Positions 17,477-25,108 of a stretch of 64,000 nucleotides of DNA are shown here, piece after piece; the first letter of the stretch is position 1; each line of letters begins with the position of its first letter. This DNA is from a virus, in IMG/VR virus record IMGVR_UViG_3300027759_000045, positions 248,001 to 312,000 of that record, one strand, 5' to 3'. A model generated the notes under the pieces. That model saw nothing but the letters and a program-made list of their open reading frames with translations, did no database searches and was not told the DNA's origin. Both the position numbers and the translations under genes were made by a program.

Positions 17477-18159
17477 TCTACCAACCTTTGCTGGCAATAT
17501 TCAGTAAGTATGCGTTCTCTGTGCCACTCATCACCTTGAGGGGTGTCAGCAAACTCTTGGAAACAAGGCGTGCCTAGCGTGTAGTGTAGCAGTTTAGCAT
17601 CTTTGTTCACGCCATATTCATCAGGTAACCAGTTCCATTCAGGGGGTAATTCTCCAATACGTTCATCATCTATCCACGAGAAGCGGTGGAGCTCACTGCC
17701 TGTGGATTTTTGTATAAATTCTGGCGTGAGCTTACGATTAGGAAAACTATTACAGTTCCATAAGATTACACTGCTCCAATTCTTACGTGGGTAGTCTTCA
17801 TTTCGTGCTCCTAAGTATTTTACAGGCATGCGTGTTTTGTAATCGTGTTTGACCACCATAACATCATTATAAGGATTTCGTAACTCCCACAGTTCAGTAA
17901 TATCACCGCGTACAATCATGTCACCATCAATAAAGATTGCCCATCCTGTGTATTCTTGCAGGTGAGGCACAAGAAATCGTGTGTAGATAAAGTGATTACT
18001 GCCATCTGTGTGCGTTTCTTCGTAGTCTCGAAACAAGTTTAAGGCCACTGGAATAATAGCCACAGGCTTTGATGCATGCCGTATGATTGAGTTGGCACAG
18101 GTGTGAAAAGCAATGGCTTCTCTTGGATCGTACCCAACGTACACTGGTATTGCTTTCAT
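17473..18159 (-). CDS. GT8-like glycosyltransferase
   Basis: 228 aa. IPVYVGYDPREAIAFHTC is the N-terminal nucleotide-binding strand seen in GT8-type proteins; IFIDGDMIV has the DxD; SSVILWNC and LLHYTLGTPCF match the conserved later blocks. Retaining glycosyltransferase acting on nucleotide sugars is expected. 4-nt overlaps with the genes on both sides show coupled translation. Confidence 0.72.
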   Translation of the reverse strand: MKAIPVYVGYDPREAIAFHTCANSIIRHASKPVAIIPVALNLFRDYEETHTDGSNHFIYTRFLVPHLQEYTGWAIFIDGDMIVRGDITELWELRNPYNDVMVVKHDYKTRMPVKYLGARNEDYPRKNWSSVILWNCNSFPNRKLTPEFIQKSTGSELHRFSWIDDERIGELPPEWNWLPDEYGVNKDAKLLHYTLGTPCFQEFADTPQGDEWHRERILTEYCQQRLVE

Positions 18160-18911
18160 CGTCGTTCAATATCCTCTTCCACACAGTCTTCACCGTATTG
18201 AATTTCGATTAGTCGAAGCGGTTGATCAGTTTCGTTGCACAACATGTGCCACTGATTTTTTTTAATCCAGACGTAATCATGCACAGCAAAGTGTCCAACA
18301 AGATCGTGATCGCTGGAATTATCCAAGGTATACACCGCGGCTTCTCCTTCGGCAACAAACCAAAACTCAGCACGTTGATCATGGCGTTGCATGCTTAGAC
18401 ATGTCTTGGGTGCCACAGTTAGTTCTTTGAGTTTGGTGGTTGCACCAACTTCGTGTAACACACGATAGTAACCCCAGGCACGTGAGGTCCGGGGAGTTTT
18501 CCACTCCTCTAGTATCCACGAACTTGAATTGGCCTTGTTGTCTCCGCCCACCCCGAACACAAACTCCACATCGTCAAACACCTGTTCTGGAATGTTATCC
18601 GGTGTGCGGTCTCCGCCATTGGCAAAAATGATTTCATCGTTGGGGTATTTTTCTTGGACCAGGCGAATAGCATCACATGCTGTGCCATCTGAGTCATCAA
18701 ACTCAATGACGTCGTCCACCATGTGCAGATTATCTAACACTGTCATACGTTCATGCCAAGGCATAAACGGGCGACCTTTTTTGCGTGTGAGCCACAAATC
18801 TGAGTTTAATCCCACAACCACATGATCACCTAAATGATTAGCATGATTGAGATAGGATATGTGTCCAGAGTGTATAGGGTCAAACCCGCCGGTTACTATA
18901 ACTATTTTCAT
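18156..18911 (-). CDS. Fusion of a sugar-phosphate nucleotidyltransferase and a cupin
   Basis: 251 aa. GGFDPIHSGH at 8-17 with HxGH is the active site of the cytidylyltransferase-like superfamily (as in HldE C-domain and TagD); GRPFMPWHERMTVLDNL matches the conserved ERxxxL region. From about residue 155 a cupin follows: RHDQRAEFWFVAEGEAAVY, then H-x-VHDYVWIKKNQWHML, as in type II mannose-6-phosphate isomerases. The enzyme probably activates a sugar phosphate with NMP and may bind or isomerise it in the cupin. First gene of the minus-strand glycan operon. The fusion is unusual, each domain is clear. Confidence 0.75.
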   Translation of the reverse strand: MKIVIVTGGFDPIHSGHISYLNHANHLGDHVVVGLNSDLWLTRKKGRPFMPWHERMTVLDNLHMVDDVIEFDDSDGTACDAIRLVQEKYPNDEIIFANGGDRTPDNIPEQVFDDVEFVFGVGGDNKANSSSWILEEWKTPRTSRAWGYYRVLHEVGATTKLKELTVAPKTCLSMQRHDQRAEFWFVAEGEAAVYTLDNSSDHDLVGHFAVHDYVWIKKNQWHMLCNETDQPLRLIEIQYGEDCVEEDIERR

Positions 18912-18916
18912 AAAGA

Positions 18917-18922
18917 TATTTA
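18917..18922 (-). promoter_or_regulatory. T4-like late promoter box TAAATA (minus strand)
   Basis: Read on the minus strand, CATAAATATCTTT precedes the ATG at 18911 by 5 nt. Drives the four-gene glycan operon; leaderless start predicted. Confidence 0.55.
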
Positions 18923-18938
18923 TGTGTGTATATAACGG

Positions 18939-18944
18939 TAAATA
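18939..18944 (+). promoter_or_regulatory. T4-like late promoter box TAAATA
   Basis: TAAATA ends 4 nt before ATG 18949, back to back with the minus-strand box at 18917-18922. Helps to fix the start of the next gene. Confidence 0.5.
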
Positions 18945-18948
18945 TCAA

Positions 18949-19671
18949 ATGATGCCCGATAGCAACCCACTAGACTGTGCCTGTGTGATACACGGCGACG
19001 GATATACCTGGGATTATGTAGAACGACTGCACAGTATGTTGTGTAGGAATCTAAGTCGCCCAGTAAGACTGCATGTTTATACAGAAGCAAACAGAATAGT
19101 TCCAGACCATATGATCAAACATGCTTTGATTGATTGGGGCTTTGCAGGTCCTAAAAAATCCTGGTGGTATAAGCTACAGTTGTTTAATACAGAACATCAT
19201 TCGGGTCCTTTACTGTACTTTGATCTAGACACCGTAATTACAAAAAACATTGATTGGATTTGGCAATTACCACAGCGACATTTCTGGGCAGTGAGAGATT
19301 TTAGATATCTGTGGAAAAATACTTGCACAGTATCGAACACCAGTGTGATGTGGTGGAACACTGAACACTATCAGCATGTTTGGAAAGAAGTGGTTAGCCA
19401 AGATATTAGGCAATTTACCAGCAAATATCGAGGTGATCAAGACTTGATCTCAGCAATAATACCAGTTGGAAATCGTAGATTTTTTAACACGGACTGGGTT
19501 AAAAGTTGGCGTTGGCAGTGTTTGGATGGCGGGTTTAATTTTTCAAAACGCAAGTACTTGGCTCCCAACACTGGAACTGTAGTAGATGACAATACCAGTA
19601 TTTTGGTGTTTCACGGCAGTCCAAAACCACACGAAATCACAGACCCGGCGGTAATAGATCATTGGCAATGA
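18949..19671 (+). CDS. Glycosyltransferase with DxD motif
   Basis: 240 aa from ATG 18949 (a second ATG follows at once). Upstream in-frame starts at 18922 and 18859 exist, but they would overlap the promoters or the divergent gene. LLYFDLDTVITKN contains the DxD; WWYKLQLF, TSVMWWN and RGDQDLIS are blocks typical of phage and bacterial GT-A transferases that use nucleotide sugars. VLVFHGSPKPHEI near the end is a common final motif of this group. Likely the third DxD glycosyltransferase of the glycan island. Confidence 0.72.
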   Translation: MMPDSNPLDCACVIHGDGYTWDYVERLHSMLCRNLSRPVRLHVYTEANRIVPDHMIKHALIDWGFAGPKKSWWYKLQLFNTEHHSGPLLYFDLDTVITKNIDWIWQLPQRHFWAVRDFRYLWKNTCTVSNTSVMWWNTEHYQHVWKEVVSQDIRQFTSKYRGDQDLISAIIPVGNRRFFNTDWVKSWRWQCLDGGFNFSKRKYLAPNTGTVVDDNTSILVFHGSPKPHEITDPAVIDHWQ

Positions 19672-19677
19672 TAAATA
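19672..19677 (+). promoter_or_regulatory. T4-like late promoter box TAAATA
   Basis: GATAAATAAC context, 22 nt before ATG 19700, with AGGAGAG as Shine-Dalgarno. Confidence 0.55.
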
Positions 19678-19699
19678 ACACTAACAGGAGAGATATCAA

Positions 19700-20254
19700 A
19701 TGACTCAGAGATTATTCAAATTAAAAGGCAACCTTAGCGTTCTACCGGCAACAGGGACAGTAACAGTAAATGGTACTGAAGTATTCAACGGAACATTTAG
19801 CGAGGGTGCCATTGGCGAGCCCGATGGTTTTTTGTGCGAATTTGCATATACATTTGACGACTCAGCTGGTACAGATACTCAATTGCCAGTGGTGGTAACA
19901 TGTGCTTCTGGAGTGGCACATGTTGGCATGTTCAAATACAATTATGCAAAAATTATTAATCCTGCATTAACCCCAGAAGAACTTGCATATGTTACTTCGG
20001 GCACTATATCGTCGGCTCCGGCCCAAATAAAAGCAGACGTAGCAGCCAAAGGCGGCTGGTATATTCATGACGAAACTACATTTGCATATGGGTTGACACC
20101 AGAGCTGTGTGACGATAACCGAACAACAGAAGTAATAAATGGAGTTCTGCTTCCAGAAACAGACGGACACTTATATATCTATATGGCCGCCGCATCAGTG
20201 CTTACATTCACAACAATTGTGTTTTCAAGTGTTAACCCGCCAGCACCTGTGTAA
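19700..20254 (+). CDS. Probable late structural protein, unknown
   Basis: 184 aa, mostly beta-type, rich in Thr, Val, Ala and Gly (ATGTVTVNGTEVFNGTF). No family recognised. Its late promoter, strong ribosome site and own terminator resemble those of the 38756 gene, which suggests an abundant virion protein such as a decoration or fibre component. Confidence 0.7.
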   Translation: MTQRLFKLKGNLSVLPATGTVTVNGTEVFNGTFSEGAIGEPDGFLCEFAYTFDDSAGTDTQLPVVVTCASGVAHVGMFKYNYAKIINPALTPEELAYVTSGTISSAPAQIKADVAAKGGWYIHDETTFAYGLTPELCDDNRTTEVINGVLLPETDGHLYIYMAAASVLTFTTIVFSSVNPPAPV

Positions 20255-20277
20255 TTTATAACGTATTTTCACAATAA

Positions 20278-20304
20278 AAACCCTGCATTATGTAGGGTTT
20301 TTTT
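20278..20304 (+). terminator. Rho-independent terminator
   Basis: AACCCTGCATTATGTAGGGTT folds with one G-T pair and is followed by a T run. It ends the late gene at 19700 and precedes an early promoter. Confidence 0.85.
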
Positions 20305-20308
20305 ATGG

Positions 20309-20337
20309 TTGACTGAAAATTCCCAATTTGCTATAAT
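20309..20337 (+). promoter_or_regulatory. Early sigma70 promoter, extended -10
   Basis: TTGACT, 17 nt, TATAAT with TGC before the -10 box. The spacer contains AATTCCCAATTTGC, which recurs in the other early promoters. Confidence 0.85.
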
Positions 20338-20367
20338 AGTGGCATACTAAGTAAAAAGGAACACAAG

Positions 20368-20577
20368 ATGGGTTACATGGTAGTTGACACCACAGACCAA
20401 ATGCGTCAAAAATACGGTCCTCGTCCTGGCCTAGAAGGGCCGTTTAACTTCTCTGGACAAGTGTTGTATTATGACAACAAACAAGGCGCCTACTACGATC
20501 CCACTACAGATTTTTACGTAGAACAGGCAGAGATGGATATAATCAACAACAGACTGTACGAATTGCTTAAAAAATAA
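20368..20577 (+). CDS. Small early protein, unknown
   Basis: 69 aa, charged and Tyr-rich (GQVLYYDNKQGAYYDPTTDFYV), no family recognised. AAAAGGAACAC precedes the ATG. Alone behind its own strong host-type promoter, as expected for an early host-takeover protein. Confidence 0.75.
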   Translation: MGYMVVDTTDQMRQKYGPRPGLEGPFNFSGQVLYYDNKQGAYYDPTTDFYVEQAEMDIINNRLYELLKK

Positions 20578-20613
20578 GCAGATTTTGTTGTAAAAAAGCC
20601 ACAATTCAAGTGG

Positions 20614-20642
20614 TTGACCGAATATTCTCAATTTGCTATAAT
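20614..20642 (+). promoter_or_regulatory. Early sigma70 promoter, extended -10
   Basis: TTGACC, 17 nt, TATAAT; nearly identical to the promoter at 57302-57330 through ATAGCATAG downstream of the -10 box. Confidence 0.88.
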
Positions 20643-20671
20643 ATAGCATAGATTAACAAAAAGGAACCAAA

Positions 20672-20851
20672 ATGCAGACAGCCACAGCAATCAAAGTTAT
20701 ACAAAAAGATGCAGAATTTTTAGGTATGGGATTTTTGGAAATGATGCAGTTTATCCAAAAGAGTCCACTTGCACAGACACAAAAAACAATGGAAGCATAT
20801 CGTGCAGTGATGGAATCGGGTGCCAAGATGTTTGCCCCGGTTGACGTTTAA
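20672..20851 (+). CDS. Small early protein, unknown
   Basis: 59 aa (MQTATAIKVIQKDAEFLGMG...), Met-rich and helical. Start set by AAAAAGGAACC before the ATG and an early promoter 30 nt upstream. Its last codons (GTTGACGTTTAA) supply the -35 box of the next promoter. No family recognised. Confidence 0.7.
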   Translation: MQTATAIKVIQKDAEFLGMGFLEMMQFIQKSPLAQTQKTMEAYRAVMESGAKMFAPVDV

Positions 20852-20869
20852 TTCTACATCTGCTATAAT
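20841..20869 (+). promoter_or_regulatory. Early sigma70 promoter, extended -10
   Basis: TTGACG, 17 nt, TATAAT with TGC in front. Overlaps the end of the small gene before it. AAAGGAGCC and the AAA ATPase follow. Confidence 0.82.
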
Positions 20870-20899
20870 ACAATTTTAACGCACAAAAAGGAGCCAACT

Positions 20900-21931
20900 A
20901 TGAGTGCCATTCGTATTGTTAACGGCGAGTATCGCAAGAACCCTGTCCGTAACACTGCCTTTACTCTTGTGTCAGGTTTTACATCTGGCGCCAAGGGCAA
21001 TTATGTAACCGTAAAAAACAACGGTGCCTTTCCCGATTGCCCCGATACCATCCGTATCCGGGTAAATTCCATCCGAGACTTTGAATATGTAAATGGAGAT
21101 TCCGTGAGTACCACACCTACAGCCGAGATTGAAAACCCCGTCCCAGTAGTTAACGAGACCGATGATGAAGCTATGGATCGTATCCGTGAGCGTTTTGACA
21201 TCCTGCACGAGATGACAAAGGCCACTGTGACAGGCGACATCCGTGCTATGATCGTTAGCGGCCCTCCGGGTGTGGGCAAGAGCTTTGGTGTAGAACAAGA
21301 AATTGACAAGGCCTGCTTGTTTGATAAACTTGCAGGCAAGCGACTCCGTGCAGAGGTAGTCAAAGGCAGTGCCACTCCAATTGGCCTGTACCAAACCTTG
21401 TACAAGTATTCTGACGCCAACAGTGTGATTGTTTTTGACGACTGTGACAGCATCTTGTTAGATGACGTTGCACTTAACCTGCTCAAAGGTGCCTTGGATT
21501 CGGGCAAGAAGCGTGTGATCTCCTGGTTATCAGAAAGCAGTGCTTTGCGCAGAGAAGGCATTCCAGAACGTTTTGAATTCAAAGGCAGTGTTATCTTTAT
21601 CACTAACTTAAAGTTTGACAAGATGAAGAGCCAGAAGTTGCGGGACCACTTGGATGCACTGCAAAGTCGTTGCCACTACCTGGACTTGACCTTGGACACC
21701 ATGCGTGACAAGTTGTTGCGTATCAAACAGATTGCCAAAGATGGCGTGTTGTTTGCAGACTACGATTTTGACGAGTATGCATCAGATGATATCATTGACT
21801 TTATGCATGTGAACAAAGATCGTTTGCGTGAGGTATCTTTGCGTATGGCGCTTAAGATTGCAGACTTGCGCAAGAGCTTTCCTGGCAACTGGAAACGCAT
21901 GTCAGAGACCACTTGCATGAAGAGTGCCTAA
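20900..21931 (+). CDS. AAA+ family ATPase, early
   Basis: 343 aa. Walker A GPPGVGKS at 121-128, Walker B VIVFDDCD at 176-183, sensor 1-type FITNL near 235. The N-terminal 85 residues are a separate beta-rich region. It lacks the SRC arginine-finger motif and N-terminal ERYRP of clamp loaders, so it is not a clear gp44. Such ATPases in phages remodel proteins or DNA complexes; the target is not evident. Codon use is regular and GC is higher than in the rSAM genes. Confidence 0.82.
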   Translation: MSAIRIVNGEYRKNPVRNTAFTLVSGFTSGAKGNYVTVKNNGAFPDCPDTIRIRVNSIRDFEYVNGDSVSTTPTAEIENPVPVVNETDDEAMDRIRERFDILHEMTKATVTGDIRAMIVSGPPGVGKSFGVEQEIDKACLFDKLAGKRLRAEVVKGSATPIGLYQTLYKYSDANSVIVFDDCDSILLDDVALNLLKGALDSGKKRVISWLSESSALRREGIPERFEFKGSVIFITNLKFDKMKSQKLRDHLDALQSRCHYLDLTLDTMRDKLLRIKQIAKDGVLFADYDFDEYASDDIIDFMHVNKDRLREVSLRMALKIADLRKSFPGNWKRMSETTCMKSA

Positions 21932-21932
21932 T

Positions 21933-22025
21933 ATGGCCTGGATAGGTGTCCTAATGTTGCTAATGTTGGGACACCTTGGGTGGTCTTTGCTTTATGCTTT
22001 TATAATTTTAATGTTTGGAGATTGA
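21933..22025 (+). CDS. Very small membrane protein
   Basis: 30 aa (MAWIGVLMLLMLGHLGWSLL...), one hydrophobic helix. The ATG lies 2 nt after the AAA ATPase stop and the end overlaps the ribosome site of the next gene. Single-helix proteins like this are common in early phage regions. Confidence 0.5.
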   Translation: MAWIGVLMLLMLGHLGWSLLYAFIILMFGD

Positions 22026-22026
22026 T

Positions 22027-22200
22027 ATGTCAGGAAAAGCCAAGTCTGTTTACTTAACAGTAACACCCAAAGGCCAGTTTACGTCAGTGTTCCGTAAAAC
22101 ATTTTTTGATGCCAAGGCATACAACGACTATGTCAAATCAGAAGAGTTCCGGGCAAAATGGCCTGCAGAGAAGTACGATGTAGTAAAAGAAGTTTATTGA
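22027..22200 (+). CDS. Small protein, unknown
   Basis: 57 aa from ATG 22027, which is 1 nt after the previous stop and follows GGAGATTGAT. Basic and aromatic (KTFFDAKAYNDYVKSEEFRAKWP). No family recognised. Confidence 0.65.
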   Translation: MSGKAKSVYLTVTPKGQFTSVFRKTFFDAKAYNDYVKSEEFRAKWPAEKYDVVKEVY

Positions 22201-22212
22201 CAGGAGTGCCAA

Positions 22213-22314
22213 ATGTACAAGATTTATGATGGTGAGTTGTTTTTGTTTGCTGTGGATACCCAGTATGAAGCAGACGAACAGCGTGATCAAGGTTTTCGCG
22301 TGGTAGTTGGTTAG
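22213..22314 (+). CDS. Very small protein, unknown
   Basis: 33 aa (MYKIYDGELFLFAVDTQYEA...) after CAGGAGTGCCAA, a good ribosome site. It ends shortly before a double hairpin. Its size is too small for a family call. Confidence 0.55.
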   Translation: MYKIYDGELFLFAVDTQYEADEQRDQGFRVVVG

Positions 22315-22333
22315 TTCATTTTTTCTCCTTTTT

Positions 22334-22361
22334 CCCGGGAGTAGGTTGGCTCCGTCCCGGG
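22334..22361 (+). terminator. Hairpin, first of a tandem terminator
   Basis: CCCGGGA (22334-22340) pairs with TCCCGGG (22355-22361), followed by CTTTTAT. Weak T run, so the second hairpin may do most of the termination. Confidence 0.55.
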
Positions 22362-22370
22362 CTTTTATGG

Positions 22371-22402
22371 CAGACACCCTTAAAAAAGGTGTCTGTCTTT
22401 TT
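22371..22402 (+). terminator. Rho-independent terminator
   Basis: CAGACACC (22371-22378) pairs with GGTGTCTG (22388-22395), then TCTTTTT. Its T run overlaps the -35 box of the uvsW promoter. Confidence 0.88.
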
Positions 22403-22429
22403 GACTTCTTGAGATAATAAGTATATAAT
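22401..22429 (+). promoter_or_regulatory. Sigma70 promoter of uvsW
   Basis: TTGACT, 17 nt, TATAAT. The -10 box ends 6 nt before the uvsW ATG, so the transcript should be leaderless. Confidence 0.75.
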
Positions 22430-22435
22430 GTTAAT

Positions 22436-23896
22436 ATGAAAAGATGCACAATACAAATTAAAGATGAAGTAAACATTAAACTGGAAGGGCTTGAACTTGA
22501 CGCCAGGCGTGCATTAGTAAACACATTTAAATATGACGTTCCGGGCGCACGTTATTTGCCTGCGGTCAGGTTAGGTCGCTGGGATGGCAAGGTCAGTTAC
22601 TTTCAACTTGGTGGTAGCACTTATGTAAACTTACTACCTGATATTATTCCCATATTAGAAAAGTTCAACTATGACATTGAACTAGATGACCAACGCGAAT
22701 ATTCTACTGTGTTTGACTTTACACAGATCAAAGAAGATTCGTTTGCACATAAGGTGTGGCCCAAGACACACCCAATGGCAGGTGAACCTGTGGTGTTGCG
22801 TGACTACCAGGTTGAGATTATCAACAACTTCCTGGGCAACCCGCAATGCATACAAGAAGTGGCCACAGGCGCAGGCAAGACGCTGATGACAGCGGCATTG
22901 AGTTTAAGTATAGAACCATATGGACGTTCAATTGTTATTGTGCCCAACAAAAGTTTGGTAACGCAAACAGAAGCAGACTACAAGAACTTGGGCTTGAATG
23001 TTGGTGTGTACTTTGGTGACCGTAAAGAGCATGGCCGGACACATACCATTTGCACATGGCAAAGTTTAAATGTGCTAATGAAAAACACAAAGAACGGCGT
23101 AGCAGATGTCACTATCCAGGACTTTATTGAGGACGTGGTATGTGTAATGGTGGATGAAGTACACATGGCCAAGGCAGATGCACTTAAATCCTTGTTAACA
23201 GGCATCATGGCTAGAGTGCCAATTCGGTGGGGTCTAACAGGAACTGTGCCCAAGGAACCATTTGAGTTCCAAGCATTAAAGTGCAGTCTTGGCCCTGTTA
23301 TTAGCCAACTCAGTGCAAGTGAACTACAGGATCGTGGTGTGCTGGCACAGTGTCATGTGAACATTGTGCAGTTGGTAGACCACGCAGAGTTTTCAAATTA
23401 TCAAAGTGAGTTGAAGTTCTTGCTGGAAGAGCCAGACAGACTCACTGCCATTGCCAACTTGGTGTCGCAGGTCAATGACACCGGCAATACACTAGTATTA
23501 GTAGACCGTGTAGCAGCCGGTCATGCTTTGATTGAACGCCTGGGCGATCGAGCAGTGTTTGTATCAGGTGCAACCAAAGCAGGAGCAAGACAAGATGAAT
23601 ACGACGAAGTGGCCACCAGCACTGGCAAGATTATTGTGGCGACTTACGGTGTGGCCGCTGTGGGTATTAATATTCCAAGGATTTTTAATTTGGTTCTTCT
23701 TGAACCCGGAAAGAGCTTTGTCCGTGTTATACAGTCAATTGGGCGCGGCATTAGAAAAGCGGAAGACAAAGATCATGTAGAGATCTGGGACATAACCAGC
23801 ACATGTAAATTTGCCAAACGACACTTGACCAAACGTAAAGTATTTTATCGTGACGCAAACTATCCGTTTTCTCAGGAGAAACTAGAATGGAAATAA
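22436..23896 (+). CDS. uvsW: UvsW-like DNA/RNA helicase
   Basis: 486 aa. VATGAGKT (142-149) is motif I, VMVDEVHMA the DExH motif II, LTGT motif III, and QSIGRGIRK motif VI of superfamily 2. The N-terminal 100 residues (GRWDGKVSYF) match the substrate-gripping domain of UvsW. UvsW unwinds R-loops and branched DNA, reverses forks and switches replication from origin to recombination mode. No Shine-Dalgarno precedes the start; promoter -10 box is 6 nt away. Confidence 0.93.
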   Translation: MKRCTIQIKDEVNIKLEGLELDARRALVNTFKYDVPGARYLPAVRLGRWDGKVSYFQLGGSTYVNLLPDIIPILEKFNYDIELDDQREYSTVFDFTQIKEDSFAHKVWPKTHPMAGEPVVLRDYQVEIINNFLGNPQCIQEVATGAGKTLMTAALSLSIEPYGRSIVIVPNKSLVTQTEADYKNLGLNVGVYFGDRKEHGRTHTICTWQSLNVLMKNTKNGVADVTIQDFIEDVVCVMVDEVHMAKADALKSLLTGIMARVPIRWGLTGTVPKEPFEFQALKCSLGPVISQLSASELQDRGVLAQCHVNIVQLVDHAEFSNYQSELKFLLEEPDRLTAIANLVSQVNDTGNTLVLVDRVAAGHALIERLGDRAVFVSGATKAGARQDEYDEVATSTGKIIVATYGVAAVGINIPRIFNLVLLEPGKSFVRVIQSIGRGIRKAEDKDHVEIWDITSTCKFAKRHLTKRKVFYRDANYPFSQEKLEWK

Positions 23897-23902
23897 TTTA
23901 AA

Positions 23903-25051
23903 ATGACCCCGCTAAAATGTTTTCACTTGGATCACGGGTATTCAAGCCTGACTTCGTCGCCGTGTTGCCAAGTAGAGATTCCCGGTAATCGTTCTACTTC
24001 TGGTAACAGAATTGACAGTTTTTCGACATTGCATAAAAACAAGCATTATATCGAAATAAAACAAAGTATGGATCAAGGCATATGGCACGATCTATGCAAC
24101 ACATGTCGTGTTGTTGAAGCACGGAAAGGTGACACACTCTCGTATCGACAACATTCACTACCCAAATATCACATGCCACCCTATGATATAAATGATGGAT
24201 TAATTGATATACAGCTGGCTCCGGGCTATTTGTGCAATATTCAATGCAGGTCTTGTACTCCGGCTCTTAGCAGTAGTTGGATCAACGAAAGTAGAGATAT
24301 GCCAGTAACCCTGGCCGCTCCTGGTACACAACATTATGCCATGAAGAATGACATTAAGTTTTCGACTATAAAAGTTTTGCCGAGTCCAGTGTATGATTAT
24401 ACCAAAGACGATTGGTCATCTGTAAAATATGCAAGTTTTGTCGGAGGCGAGCCGATATATAATCCTGAATTTTATGTTCAATTAAAAAAATTGTTTAACG
24501 AAACTAACGGATCAGCTGTGATAAGTTTTGCCACAAATGGAACTATTCCATTGGACTTGACAAAGTATCCGTGGATTGCTGATTTTAAAAATATTCAAGT
24601 TAATTTCAGTATCGATTCAATTGGCAGTAGCGCAGAGTTTATTCGAACTGGAACTGTCTGGAGCAAAGTTGAAAAGAATATACAATTTTACAAATCAATG
24701 AATATTGACACTGCGTACCACATGACAAATAGTGTGTTAAATATATTAGACACAAATAGAACAATAGACTATTTAGAATCCATAAATATTTGCAGTAGCA
24801 AATTAGTAACGCATGTTATTGATCCTGTCTATCTGAATTATAGTGTATTAACCGAAGATGAAAAATTAAAAATTATAGAACGAATCCGTGGTACCAACGC
24901 TGACTATATCATCTCAGCATTGACTGATTGCGAATACAATCCAGATAATCGATCAAAATTCTTTCTGTTTATGGAGCACACAAAAAATTACCATAGTATG
25001 GATTGGAAAGATTACCTGCCGGATCTGTATAATATCATGAATGAGGCTTGA
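23903..25051 (+). CDS. Radical SAM protein 3 (twitch/SPASM-like)
   Basis: 382 aa. CNIQCRSC at Cys111, Cys115, Cys118; VGGEP about 70 residues later. N-terminal Cys6, Cys21-Cys22 and CNTC at 65-68 match the extra-cysteine layout of rSAM proteins 1, 4, 5 and 7. Starts 6 nt after uvsW. Followed by an SGNH-like gene, repeating the rSAM-SGNH order seen at 921-2787. Confidence 0.83.
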   Translation: MTPLKCFHLDHGYSSLTSSPCCQVEIPGNRSTSGNRIDSFSTLHKNKHYIEIKQSMDQGIWHDLCNTCRVVEARKGDTLSYRQHSLPKYHMPPYDINDGLIDIQLAPGYLCNIQCRSCTPALSSSWINESRDMPVTLAAPGTQHYAMKNDIKFSTIKVLPSPVYDYTKDDWSSVKYASFVGGEPIYNPEFYVQLKKLFNETNGSAVISFATNGTIPLDLTKYPWIADFKNIQVNFSIDSIGSSAEFIRTGTVWSKVEKNIQFYKSMNIDTAYHMTNSVLNILDTNRTIDYLESINICSSKLVTHVIDPVYLNYSVLTEDEKLKIIERIRGTNADYIISALTDCEYNPDNRSKFFLFMEHTKNYHSMDWKDYLPDLYNIMNEA

Positions 25052-25108
25052 CTTTGTTACAAAATTCCTGTGCTATACAGTCAATTGTTTGCGGCAGTAG
25101 GAACTAGA

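Noticed and set aside
21001-21621. 206-aa antisense frame inside the AAA ATPase
   Set aside because: The sense frame has clear Walker motifs; the antisense frame is biased in composition and has no start signal.
20900-21931. AAA ATPase as clamp loader gp44
   Set aside because: Lacks ERYRP start and SRC motif, has an extra N-terminal domain, and stands in an early small-gene cluster.
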